From: Variovorax paradoxus
GTDB taxonomy: Bacteria > Pseudomonadota > Gammaproteobacteria > Burkholderiales > Burkholderiaceae_C
Assembly: GCF_024734665.1 (NCBI RefSeq)
Contig: NZ_CP102931.1
Location: 742,001 to 806,000 of the forward strand
DNA: 64,000 nucleotides
Direction: 5' to 3'
Shown: piece after piece, positions 1 to 6,552 of the stretch
Numbering within the stretch: position 1 is the stretch's first letter
How the letters are laid out: each line of letters opens with the position of its first letter
The notes under the pieces: generated by a model
Told to the model about the DNA's origin: nothing
The model's input: only the letters and a program-made list of their open reading frames with translations
Databases searched by the model: none
Translations under genes and position numbers: made by a program

Positions 1-104
1 TGCTGGGCGAGCGAGACAGTGGGACGCCACTTGTTCCAGCGGCCGGCGCCCTGGCCGGCGTCGAGTTGGGTGCCGAGGAAGCTGATGACGACGATTGGCT
101 TCAT
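1..104 (-). CDS. rtcR: RtcR, sigma-54-dependent activator of RNA repair genes (5' part only)
   Basis: Only the first 34 codons are in the window; the gene runs off the left edge. The product starts MKPIVVISFLGTQLD and continues with a GRWNKWRPTVSLAQ stretch. This matches the N-terminus of RtcR, where the sensory CARF domain begins with a (G/S)F(V/L)GT-x-LD motif followed by R-W-x-K-W-R-P-T. RtcR is known as a sigma-54 enhancer-binding protein that turns on rtcBA when its CARF domain senses RNA-damage ligands. It is divergent from the slipin-rtcB-rtcA gene group, the usual arrangement. The AAA+ and HTH domains lie outside the window, so the call rests on this N-terminal motif and the context. 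Confidence 0.85.
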   Translation of the reverse strand, partial: MKPIVVISFLGTQLDAGQGAGRWNKWRPTVSLAQ

Positions 105-175
105 GGATATAAAGCTAGCTAAATTTATAAATGAATGTGAATTCTATCGAGCTTGATATCGCGAGCAATGGCGCC

Positions 176-191
176 GAGAAAAGAATTTCTC
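176..191. promoter_or_regulatory. Palindrome, candidate RtcR upstream activating site
   Basis: GAGAAA-AGAA-TTTCTC is a perfect inverted repeat with 6-bp arms. It lies in the rtcR/slipin divergent region, about 50 bp upstream of the sigma-54 promoter, a normal distance for an enhancer-binding protein. Assignment to RtcR is inferred from position only; I do not know a consensus for RtcR sites. Confidence 0.35.
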
Positions 192-239
192 CTTTCATAT
201 CAACGACTTGTTCAACGCCGGCCCGCAACAGCGCCAAGC

Positions 240-255
240 TGGCACGCTGGCTGCA
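240..255 (+). promoter_or_regulatory. Sigma-54 promoter of the RNA repair operon
   Basis: TGGCACGCTGGCTGCA matches the -24/-12 consensus TGGCAC-N5-TTGCA at nearly every position, with the GG and GC doublets exactly 10 nt apart. It points toward the slipin-rtcB-rtcA genes, and the divergent gene is the sigma-54 activator RtcR. Transcription should start near 265, giving a leader of about 530 nt before the slipin gene. Confidence 0.8.
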
Positions 256-265
256 ATAGATCACC

Positions 266-790
266 CGTCAGGATGCAGTTCAACCGCTCGCAGGTGCCGC
301 ATGAAAGCGGCCCGGTGCAGCAAGCCAGGTCTGTCCTTGGGTTTGCCGTATGCCGCAGTTGAACTGGCTGGCAACTGGGCTTGTTCCAGTTCTGCTCATG
401 GTTGAGCACCGTGTTGACCACATGGCGTTGCGGGTTCGATTCCCGCGAAAAACCCGGCGGTGCTTGCACCGCCATCTGATGGGGGCGAAAGCCCCTCCGC
501 CCCGGCACACCGGAGCGATGGCGCAGGGCATGCAAATGCCTTGCGGCGCGCGACACCGTGCCAAGCGCAGGCGGCTTGCGCACCGCGTGTGTGGCAAGGA
601 ACTGCGTGCAGCCATCGACGGCGAGGGAAGTGACGGCGTTGCACATGCGACGACGGGAGGCACCTACCGAACCGCGCGACCGCTGCACGTCAGGCCTTGG
701 CTACCGCAGTGCCCGCCGCCTGCCCTTTCGAGGGCCTGGATTGAGTGACTGAACGAAACGAATAACCGAACCGAACAACGAGTGGGAGTA
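266..790 (+). ncRNA. Long structured leader or RNA cluster upstream of slipin
   Basis: No convincing coding frame fills this stretch. It is dense in hairpins: 320-346 (two-part stem), 361-392 (7-bp GAACTGG/CCAGTTC stem), the tRNA-like fold 394-446, 456-473 (GGCGGTG/CACCGCC, loop CTTG), 482-495 (GGGGC-GAAA-GCCCC), 522-545 (10 perfect base pairs closed by a GCAA tetraloop), 559-596 (TGCCA/TGGCA closing an inner GCGCA/TGCGC stem) and 722-735 (CCCT-TTCG-AGGG). Two GNRA loops and one UUCG-like loop argue for selected RNA structure. The leader should be made from the sigma-54 promoter just upstream. It could be one RNA, several processed RNAs, or a cis-acting 5' UTR; the sequence alone does not decide. 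Confidence 0.6.
394..446 (+). ncRNA. tRNA-like element with D, anticodon and T arms but no acceptor stem
   Basis: The canonical tRNA arms follow in order with canonical sizes. The D stem is GCTC/GAGC with loop ATGGTT, which has the GG pair. One linker A follows. The anticodon stem is CCGTG/CATGG with 7-nt loop TTGACCA (anticodon GAC, the Val type). The variable loop is 4 nt, and the T stem GCGGG/CCCGC encloses TTCGATT. The acceptor stem is missing: the 7 nt after the T arm (GAAAAAC) do not pair with the 7 nt before the D arm, and that 5' segment is instead the 3' arm of a perfect hairpin (361-392). No CCA follows. I read it as a tRNA mimic in the repair-operon leader, not a working tRNA-Val. 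Confidence 0.65.
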
Positions 791-796
791 GAAAAA

Positions 797-1948
797 ATGC
801 TGGGTTTCAACCGAATCACGATCAAGAAGAACGAACGCGCGCTGCTGCTGCGCAATGGCGATTTCGAGCAACTGCTCGGCGCGGGCAAGCACTGGGTGTT
901 TTCGTGTTTCGACCGCATCGAGTTGGAGCGCTTCGCGCTCGCCCAGCCGGCGTTCGAGCACGAGCTGGTCGATTACTTCCTGGCGCGCGAGCCCGAACTG
1001 GTCGAGCGTGAGTTCGTGCACGTGTCGCTTGGTGAGGCCGAAGTCGGCCTGCGCCTGGAAGACGGCGTGCTGGTGCAGATCCTGCCGCCTGCCACGCGCA
1101 AGCTGTACTGGCGCGGTCTGCGTGAGCAGCGCGTCGACGTGATCGACGTTGCCGACGATGCACGCCTGCCGGCCGAGCTGGTTTCGAAGCTGCAGAGCGT
1201 GGCCCTGCGTCCGCGTGCGGTGGCTGGCCTCGACGGTGTGCTGCTGGTCCAGGTGCCCGAGTTCCATGTCGGTGTGTTGACGCTGCAGGGCCAGATGCAG
1301 GAGCTGCTGCCGCCGGGTAACCACGGTTTCTGGCGCTTCAACCGTCAGGTGACCGTGTCCTGTGTGGACCTGCGTGCGCAGATCGCCGAAGTGAGCGGCC
1401 AGGAAATCCTGACCCGCGACAAGGTGGGTCTGCGACTGAACATGTCGGCGGTGTGGCGCTTCACCGATGTGCGGCAGGCAATGGCGCAGATGCCGAAACC
1501 CGCCGAGCATGTGTATCGCGAACTGCAGTTCGGGCTGCGTGCAGCCGTCGGCGAACAGACGCTCGATGCACTGCTGGAGAACAAGGCGGCCATCGACCAG
1601 ACAGTGCTGGCGCAGGTGCGTGAGCGGCTGGAAGGTACCGGCATTGCACTGGAGAGCGTGGGCGTGAAGGACATCATCCTGCCCGGCGAGATGAAGACCA
1701 TCCTCGCCCAGGTGGTGGAGGCCGAGAAGTCGGCCCAGGCCAACGTGATCCGTCGCCGTGAGGAAACTGCGGCCACGCGCTCGCTGCTGAACACGGCCAA
1801 GGTGATGGAGGGCAACCCGGTCGCGTTGCGGATGAAGGAACTCGAAACGCTGGAACGGGTGGCCGAGCGGATTGACAAGATCTCCGTGATCGGCGGTCTG
1901 GACCAAGTGCTCAACGGACTGGTGACGCTTCGGCCGAACGGTTCCTGA
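797..1948 (+). CDS. Slipin (SPFH/band 7 family) of the RNA repair operon
   Basis: This 383-aa SPFH-domain protein is the first protein-coding gene after the sigma-54 promoter. The conserved parts are the KNERALLLRNGDFEQLLGAGKH segment near the N-terminus, repeated in degenerate form around residues 140-175, and the LESVGVKDIILPGEMKTIL to EAEKSAQANVIRRREETAATR stretch typical of stomatin/slipin proteins, followed by a helical tail. No clear N-terminal membrane hairpin is visible. Slipins scaffold membrane domains and recur next to RtcB/RtcR genes, but their role in RNA repair is not established. The start was chosen at 797 because GGGAG lies 8 nt upstream; a GTG at 782 in the same frame overlaps that site. 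Confidence 0.85.
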   Translation: MLGFNRITIKKNERALLLRNGDFEQLLGAGKHWVFSCFDRIELERFALAQPAFEHELVDYFLAREPELVEREFVHVSLGEAEVGLRLEDGVLVQILPPATRKLYWRGLREQRVDVIDVADDARLPAELVSKLQSVALRPRAVAGLDGVLLVQVPEFHVGVLTLQGQMQELLPPGNHGFWRFNRQVTVSCVDLRAQIAEVSGQEILTRDKVGLRLNMSAVWRFTDVRQAMAQMPKPAEHVYRELQFGLRAAVGEQTLDALLENKAAIDQTVLAQVRERLEGTGIALESVGVKDIILPGEMKTILAQVVEAEKSAQANVIRRREETAATRSLLNTAKVMEGNPVALRMKELETLERVAERIDKISVIGGLDQVLNGLVTLRPNGS

Positions 1949-2017
1949 GCGATAGGCAGAGAGAGATACGGGCACGCAGGCACAGAAGGGAGCGCCACTG
2001 CCAAAAATGTTGATATT

Positions 2018-2047
2018 GCCGGCAGCCTGGGTAAGACCAGGTACGGC
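2018..2047 (+). ncRNA. Two-part hairpin in the slipin downstream region
   Basis: The outer stem GCCG/CGGC and inner stem CCTGG/CCAGG (loop GTAAGA) are separated by a small internal loop. It lies in the 276-nt non-coding gap after slipin, upstream of the second tRNA-like element, and may be the 5' domain of the same RNA. The rest of the gap from 1949 to about 2137 shows no gene. Confidence 0.35.
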
Positions 2048-2137
2048 GGGAAAGTCGGTTGACGAGCAAGGTTGAGGATGCAGGTGCTGGCTCCGATGAC
2101 GGGTCTGTCACTGGCGCGCGTTTCCAATCGTCGACTG

Positions 2138-2202
2138 GGCCATCGGACTCAAGAACCATGGTCGCCGTATTGATGCGGGTTCGAATCCCGCCGTGTCCAC
2201 CA
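2138..2202 (+). ncRNA. tRNA-like element with encoded ACCA 3' end
   Basis: A perfect T arm (GCGGG-TTCGAAT-CCCGC, 2175-2191) is followed by exactly seven nucleotides (CGTGTCC), a discriminator A and CCA (2199-2202). This is the layout of a tRNA 3' end. Upstream is an anticodon-arm-like hairpin (GGCCAT/ATGGTC plus GG/CC around one bulged C) whose loop contains CTCAAGA, resembling tRNA-Leu(CAA), and a short variable-arm-like segment. A normal D arm and a full 5' acceptor strand are not evident. GGAC at 2145-2148 could alternatively pair with GTCC at 2195-2198. The CCA end is 22 nt before the next start codon, inside an operon that also encodes RNase Z. Whether it is processed is inference. Confidence 0.6.
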
Positions 2203-2224
2203 GTGGAGTGAAGCGAGAAAGAAA

Positions 2225-2719
2225 ATGATCGAAGAAGAAATGCGAAACCAGGACCTGATCGGCTATGACCTGCACGACGCAGGCTGGGCCGAGATGAACT
2301 TCCGCGCCGATCCGCAGCGGTTGGACTTCGCGGTGTCCTATCTGCACGATTCGCTTGGTGACCTCGCACGCATGGGCCTTGCCCTGCAGAAGGGTGCCAC
2401 GCACGCCGAGGCTGTGTTCATGGACGAGCCGGGTGAAGTGATCGTGGTGGTTACGGGCGACAAGGATGCGCTGCAGTACGAACTGCGCCAGTACCGTGAC
2501 TGGGCCAGCTGGGGAATCGTTGCGGTGGACGACCACGAGGTGGTGGCACGAGGCGAGATCCGGCGTGTCGAACTCGTCCGCAACATCCATGCGATCCTGC
2601 AGCGCATTCACGTGGAGGTGGGACCGAAGCGATACCGCGAGATGTGGGTCGAGCACGACTTCCCGCTGCAGGACTACGAACGTCTTTCGATCGCGCTGCA
2701 CAAGCAGTCGATGATCTGA
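2225..2719 (+). CDS. Unrecognised 164-aa protein in the RNA repair operon
   Basis: I do not recognise this family. It is a soluble-looking acidic protein with no signal peptide, membrane segment or cysteine cluster. Its central part (SYLHDSLGDLARMGLALQKG, then a beta-rich EPGEVIVVVTGD segment) looks like a compact alpha/beta domain, and the C-terminal half is helical and rich in charged residues. It sits between slipin and rtcB, reads in the same direction, and starts 22 nt after the CCA of the tRNA-like element, so it is co-expressed with the repair enzymes. A role as an RtcB or slipin partner is possible but not shown. Confidence 0.75.
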   Translation: MIEEEMRNQDLIGYDLHDAGWAEMNFRADPQRLDFAVSYLHDSLGDLARMGLALQKGATHAEAVFMDEPGEVIVVVTGDKDALQYELRQYRDWASWGIVAVDDHEVVARGEIRRVELVRNIHAILQRIHVEVGPKRYREMWVEHDFPLQDYERLSIALHKQSMI

Positions 2720-2744
2720 CCGAAGGCCAAGCCTTCACGAAACA

Positions 2745-3989
2745 ATGAGTGAAATGATGAAAAACGAACAAGTGAACTACAACCTCCACGAAGTCGAAAA
2801 CGGCGTGCCCGTGAAGATGTGGACCCGCGGCGTGCCCGTGGAGCCCGAAGCGCAGAAGCAGCTCGAGAACGCCGCGCGCCTGCCCATCGTGTTCAAGCAC
2901 ATCGCGGCCATGCCCGATGTGCATTACGGCATCGGTGCGACCGTGGGTTCGGTGATCCCGACCTTCAAGGCCATCATCCCGGCCGCGGTGGGCGTGGACA
3001 TCGGTTGCGGAATGATGGCGTGCAAGACCACGCTGCATGCCAATGACCTGCCCGATAACCTGGGCCCGCTGCGCGGCGCGATCGAGAAGGCCGTGCCGCA
3101 CGGCTCGAACCCCAAGCGCATGGGCCGCGATAAAGGTTCGTGGGAGACCCCGCCGAACGAAACCGACGTGGCGTGGGGTGCGCTGAAGGACGAGTTCGAC
3201 GCGATCTGCGAAGACTACCCGCGCCTGAAGAACACCAACAACCACAAGCACCTGGGAACGCTGGGTACGGGCAACCACTTCATCGAGGTGTGCCTGGACG
3301 AAGCGGGCTCCGTGTGGTTCATGCTGCACTCGGGTTCGCGCGGCGTGGGTAACGCCATCGGTACGCACTTCATCGAGCTTGCGAAGAAAGATGCCGAGCT
3401 GCACCAGCGCAACCTGCCCGATCAGGACCTGGCGTACTTCGAGGAAGGCGCCCAGTACTTCGGCGACTACGTGCGTGCGGTGGGTTGGGCCCAGAAGTTC
3501 GCGCGTGCGAATCGCGAAGTGATGATGCAGCGCGTGGTCGCGGCCGTGCGCAAGGTCATCACCAAGCCTTTCGAGGCGCACGTGGAAGCGGTGAACTGCC
3601 ACCACAACTACGTGAGCCGCGAAACGCACTTCGGTGAAGGCGTGCTCATCACCCGCAAGGGCGCGGTGAGTGCAAAGGCCGGCGAGCTGGGGATCATCCC
3701 CGGCAGCATGGGCGCCAAGAGCTTCATCGTGCGCGGAAAGGGCAACCCCGAGAGCTTCATGAGCTGCAGCCACGGCGCTGGTCGAAAGATGAGCCGTACC
3801 AAGGCGAAGAAGCTCTACACCGTGGCCGATCAGATTGCCGCGACCGAAGGCGTCGAATGCCGAAAAGACGCTGACGTGATCGACGAGATCCCGATGGCCT
3901 ACAAGGACATCGACGCGGTGATGGATGCGCAGAAAGACCTGGTGGAGGTGGTTTACACGCTCAAGCAGGTTGTGTGCGTGAAAGGTTGA
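2745..3989 (+). CDS. rtcB: RtcB, tRNA-splicing/RNA-repair ligase
   Basis: RtcB joins RNA ends bearing 2',3'-cyclic phosphate or 3'-phosphate to 5'-OH ends, using GTP and manganese. The 414-aa length fits the family (E. coli 408). Metal and catalytic motifs are present: VGVDIGCGM with C88, GTLGTGNHFIE (171-181), HSGSRG (195-200), CHHNY with H286/H287, and SCSHGAGRKMSR with the guanylylated histidine at 343. It is the central enzyme of this sigma-54 operon and lies 25 nt after the 164-aa gene. No archease gene is seen nearby. Confidence 0.97.
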   Translation: MSEMMKNEQVNYNLHEVENGVPVKMWTRGVPVEPEAQKQLENAARLPIVFKHIAAMPDVHYGIGATVGSVIPTFKAIIPAAVGVDIGCGMMACKTTLHANDLPDNLGPLRGAIEKAVPHGSNPKRMGRDKGSWETPPNETDVAWGALKDEFDAICEDYPRLKNTNNHKHLGTLGTGNHFIEVCLDEAGSVWFMLHSGSRGVGNAIGTHFIELAKKDAELHQRNLPDQDLAYFEEGAQYFGDYVRAVGWAQKFARANREVMMQRVVAAVRKVITKPFEAHVEAVNCHHNYVSRETHFGEGVLITRKGAVSAKAGELGIIPGSMGAKSFIVRGKGNPESFMSCSHGAGRKMSRTKAKKLYTVADQIAATEGVECRKDADVIDEIPMAYKDIDAVMDAQKDLVEVVYTLKQVVCVKG

Positions 3990-4012
3990 ACGCGATGCTG
4001 TAGGAAGGGAAA

Positions 4013-4059
4013 GGGCCCGCGAGAAGCGGGCCCGCCTTCGTAGCGTCGCATTACGAAGG
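4013..4059 (+). other. Two tandem hairpins inside the repair operon
   Basis: GGGCCCGC-GAGAA-GCGGGCCC (4013-4033) is followed one base later by CCTTCGTA, a 9-nt loop and TACGAAGG (4035-4059). Both stems are 8 bp and perfect. There is no run of T, so they are not classical terminators. They occupy most of the rtcB to zinc-ribbon gap and could mark mRNA processing, stability or attenuation. Confidence 0.5.
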
Positions 4060-4070
4060 TTTGAAGAAAA

Positions 4071-4721
4071 ATGAAGAGCAACAAACAACGCCGCGCCGAG
4101 ATCAAGGCGCATCGCCTCAGTCGCGCTGTCGCACAGGCTGCACGCCTGCGCGCGCAGGATGTCCGGCCGCTGCGCGCCGACGACGAATACTCGCCTGGAA
4201 GGGAGCTGGCGGACCGGCTCGTTTTGCAGCTGCATAACAACACGTATGGAATGCTGCCTGCCTTCTACGTAGCGCGCCCCTTCACCTGCCGCGATTGCGG
4301 CGCCGAAGAGGTGTGGACCGCGAAGCAGCAGAAGTGGTGGTACGAGGTGGTGCACGGCGCCATCGATAGCGGGGCGGTGCGTTGCCTTGCATGCCGCCGC
4401 GCGCGTCGCCAGTGCTTGCGGAACACCGGGCCGGGCGCGAACCTTCTGCGCGAGCAGACGGATCGCCTGCGTGCGTTGGGCGCAACGAAGCCGAACGCGC
4501 AAGCCAAGACGGAAGTCGAGGCGGCACTGCAAAGCAAATGGTGGAGCCTGCGCGTCGTGGCGATACAGACAATAGGGCGTTGGGGCGGCGAGGCGAACCT
4601 TGAAAGGCTCCATGCGTTCATGGCGGCTCGTCCGGAAGGCGGACGCCGATACTTTGGTTGGGAGCGGGTCGCTGCAGACGCCGCGAGAAGCGCACTGATG
4701 TACAGGGAGCGATCGACGTGA
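4071..4721 (+). CDS. Zinc-ribbon (zf-trcl type) and HEAT-like repeat protein
   Basis: This 216-aa protein has a four-cysteine zinc ribbon in its middle: FTCRDCGAEEVWTAKQQKWW, then VRCLACRRARR. CxxC pairs with the intervening E-x-V-W-T-A and aromatic residues are the pattern of the small zf-trcl domain. The C-terminal 50 residues (KWWSLRVVAIQTIGRWGG then a helix pair) look like one HEAT-type repeat. The N-terminus is basic (KSNKQRRAEIKAHR), as in nucleic-acid-binding proteins. Its stop codon overlaps the RNase Z start by one base, so the two are probably translationally coupled. An RNA-binding or adaptor role is inferred. Confidence 0.8.
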   Translation: MKSNKQRRAEIKAHRLSRAVAQAARLRAQDVRPLRADDEYSPGRELADRLVLQLHNNTYGMLPAFYVARPFTCRDCGAEEVWTAKQQKWWYEVVHGAIDSGAVRCLACRRARRQCLRNTGPGANLLREQTDRLRALGATKPNAQAKTEVEAALQSKWWSLRVVAIQTIGRWGGEANLERLHAFMAARPEGGRRYFGWERVAADAARSALMYRERST

Positions 4722-5677
4722 TGATGAAACTGACTTTCCTGGGGACCTCCTCAGGCACCCCCACGCGCCACCGCAACGTCTCCGGACTCGCGGTGCAGAC
4801 GGTGCTCAACGCCGACTGGTTCCTGATCGACTGCGGCGAGGGCACGCAGCATCGCGTGCTGCAAACGCCGCTGTCCTTGAACGACCTGATCGCCGTCTGC
4901 ATCACGCATGTGCACGGTGACCATTGCTACGGCCTGCCGGGCCTGCTCGCGAGCGCGGGCATGGGCAAGCGCACGAAGCCGCTGAAGCTGATCGCACCGC
5001 TGCCGGTGTGGGAGTGGTTTCAGGCCACGCGTGCGCTGACCGACCTGCATCTGCCCTACGAGATCGAGCATGTGAATCTCGAAGACCAGCCGCTGGTGTA
5101 CGAAGCGCCCGGCGTGCGCATCGAGCGCCATGTGCTGTTGCACCGGGTGCCCAGCCACGCCTATCGCGTGCAGGTCGAGACTCGCCGTTCGAGGCTGAAG
5201 GCCGATGCGTTGCGTGCCATCGGCTTGCCGCCCGGCCCCGCATGGCGTGCGCTGCAGACCGGCGAAGACGTGCCCTTCAACGGTGAGATGCTGCGCAGTG
5301 CCGACTACGCGGACACGCAGGTCGACATGGCCACCGCGGTGCTGGGCGGTGACAACGCCGAGCCCGCACTGCTGCGCGATGCCTGCATGGGCGCGCAGCT
5401 GCTGGTGCACGAAGCCACCTTCACGCAGGACGCGCTCGACAAGGTCGGCCCCGGGCCGATGCACAGCTCCGCGCGCCTGCTGGCCGAGTTTGCGCAAACC
5501 GTCGAAGTGCCGAACCTGATCCTCACGCATTTCAGCGCGCGCCACCAGAACGAAGAGGGCATGGCCGCGCTGATGGCCGAGACGCAGGCGCACTACCGTG
5601 GTCACGCGTTCCTGGCCAACGACCTGGACGTCTACGAACTCGACAGTGCCGGCCACGTGACCGTCACCCGAGACTGA
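4721..5677 (+). CDS. rnz: Ribonuclease Z (tRNA 3'-end endonuclease)
   Basis: RNase Z is a metallo-beta-lactamase-fold enzyme that cuts tRNA precursors 3' of the discriminator base. The 318-aa product begins MMKLTFLGTSSGTP and carries the zinc motif HVHGDH (HxHxDH) near residue 64, followed by YGLPGLL, a typical RNase Z sequence. Later LVHEATF and LTHFSARH motifs supply further metal ligands. The start at 4721 overlaps the previous stop (ATGATG within TGATGA), with GGGAG 12 nt upstream; 4724 is possible. Placement in an RtcR operon that also holds two tRNA-like elements suggests it acts on damaged or mimic tRNA ends. This may not be the cell's only RNase Z. Confidence 0.93.
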   Translation: MMKLTFLGTSSGTPTRHRNVSGLAVQTVLNADWFLIDCGEGTQHRVLQTPLSLNDLIAVCITHVHGDHCYGLPGLLASAGMGKRTKPLKLIAPLPVWEWFQATRALTDLHLPYEIEHVNLEDQPLVYEAPGVRIERHVLLHRVPSHAYRVQVETRRSRLKADALRAIGLPPGPAWRALQTGEDVPFNGEMLRSADYADTQVDMATAVLGGDNAEPALLRDACMGAQLLVHEATFTQDALDKVGPGPMHSSARLLAEFAQTVEVPNLILTHFSARHQNEEGMAALMAETQAHYRGHAFLANDLDVYELDSAGHVTVTRD

Positions 5678-5703
5678 TTGAAGAGAAAGAAAAGAAGATT
5701 GTC

Positions 5704-6552
5704 ATGAGCACCGAAGAAGAATTCCTGCGTTCCGCCCATCCGATCGAGCCCGCTATGCGCGCGCAGATCATGGAGGCCCTGCGCGACATCGAAGCGAAGC
5801 ATGACGTGACCGTGCTCTTCGCCTGCGAATCCGGCAGCCGCGGCTGGGGCTTTGCCTCACCCGACAGCGACTACGACGTGCGCTTCATCTACGTCAACCG
5901 CCTGCCGTGGTACCTCACGGTGACGCCGCGCCGCGACGTGATCGAGGTGCCGATCAGCGGCGACCTCGACATCAACGGCTGGGACCTGCGCAAGGCGCTA
6001 GGCCTGATGCGCGAGTCGAACCCGACGCTGCTCGAATGGCTGCGCTCGCCCATCGTGTACCGCGACGACGTGGTGGCGATGCCGCGTTTCCGCGCGCTGT
6101 CGGAGGCGGTGTTTTCCAACGCGCGCGGCTGGCACCACTACAGCTCGATGGCGAAGAAGAACTTTCGCGAGCATCTTCAGGCCGACGAGGTGCGCTACAA
6201 GAAATACCTCTACGTGCTGCGCCCGCTGCTGGCCGCGCGCTGGATCCGCTCGCATCCTGGCGTGCCGCCGATGCGTTTTGCCGACCTGGCGCAGCGAACG
6301 CTCGACCCGTCGCGTGACGCGGCACTGATCGACGAGATCAACGCGCTGCTCGAAGTGAAGATGCGCGCCGGCGAAGCCGCGACCAGCCCGCGCTGGCCCG
6401 GCATCCACGCGTTCATCGAGTTCGAGCTGGCGGCCAATGCGGCCGAGCCGGTGACGCCACTGCCGCAGGCCGAAGAGGCCGGCCTCGATGCCTTCCTGCA
6501 CGAGACGGTGCTGCGCTTCGAGAAAGAAAAGTCGGAGGCTGCGCATGATTGA
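5704..6552 (+). CDS. RlaP-type RNA-repair nucleotidyltransferase
   Basis: This 282-aa protein belongs to the polymerase-beta nucleotidyltransferase superfamily. ESGSRGWGFASPDSDYDVRF (residues 42-61) is the hallmark GS...DxD motif, with G44-S45 and acidic residues D56 and D58 expected to bind metal and NTP. The following WDLRKALGLMRESNPTLLEWLRSP stretch fits the DUF2152-like/RlaP family, named for its association with RNA-repair operons. The likely job is end modification or nucleotide addition to RNA before ligation, but the exact reaction is unknown. It overlaps rtcA by 8 bp, so the two are probably coupled. Confidence 0.85.
   Translation: MSTEEEFLRSAHPIEPAMRAQIMEALRDIEAKHDVTVLFACESGSRGWGFASPDSDYDVRFIYVNRLPWYLTVTPRRDVIEVPISGDLDINGWDLRKALGLMRESNPTLLEWLRSPIVYRDDVVAMPRFRALSEAVFSNARGWHHYSSMAKKNFREHLQADEVRYKKYLYVLRPLLAARWIRSHPGVPPMRFADLAQRTLDPSRDAALIDEINALLEVKMRAGEAATSPRWPGIHAFIEFELAANAAEPVTPLPQAEEAGLDAFLHETVLRFEKEKSEAAHD

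Noticed and set aside
394..446. A functional tRNA-Val(GAC) gene
   Set aside because: The acceptor stem is absent and no CCA follows; the 5' acceptor position is used by another perfect hairpin. Recorded as a tRNA-like element instead.
212..752. Several open frames of 60-160 codons in the leader
   Set aside because: They overlap on both strands, have no family resemblance or good ribosome binding sites, and cover the RNA hairpins.
266..790. A Y RNA like those beside Ro60/Rsr
   Set aside because: No Ro60/Rsr gene is in the operon and I could not find the conserved Y RNA stem. A tRNA mimic is the more careful description.
2138..2202. A functional tRNA-Leu(CAA) gene
   Set aside because: No full 5' acceptor strand or D arm can be drawn, and the anticodon stem has a bulge and a mismatch.
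4013..4033. A terminator after rtcB
   Set aside because: The hairpin has no T tract, and downstream genes are on the same strand with coupled starts.
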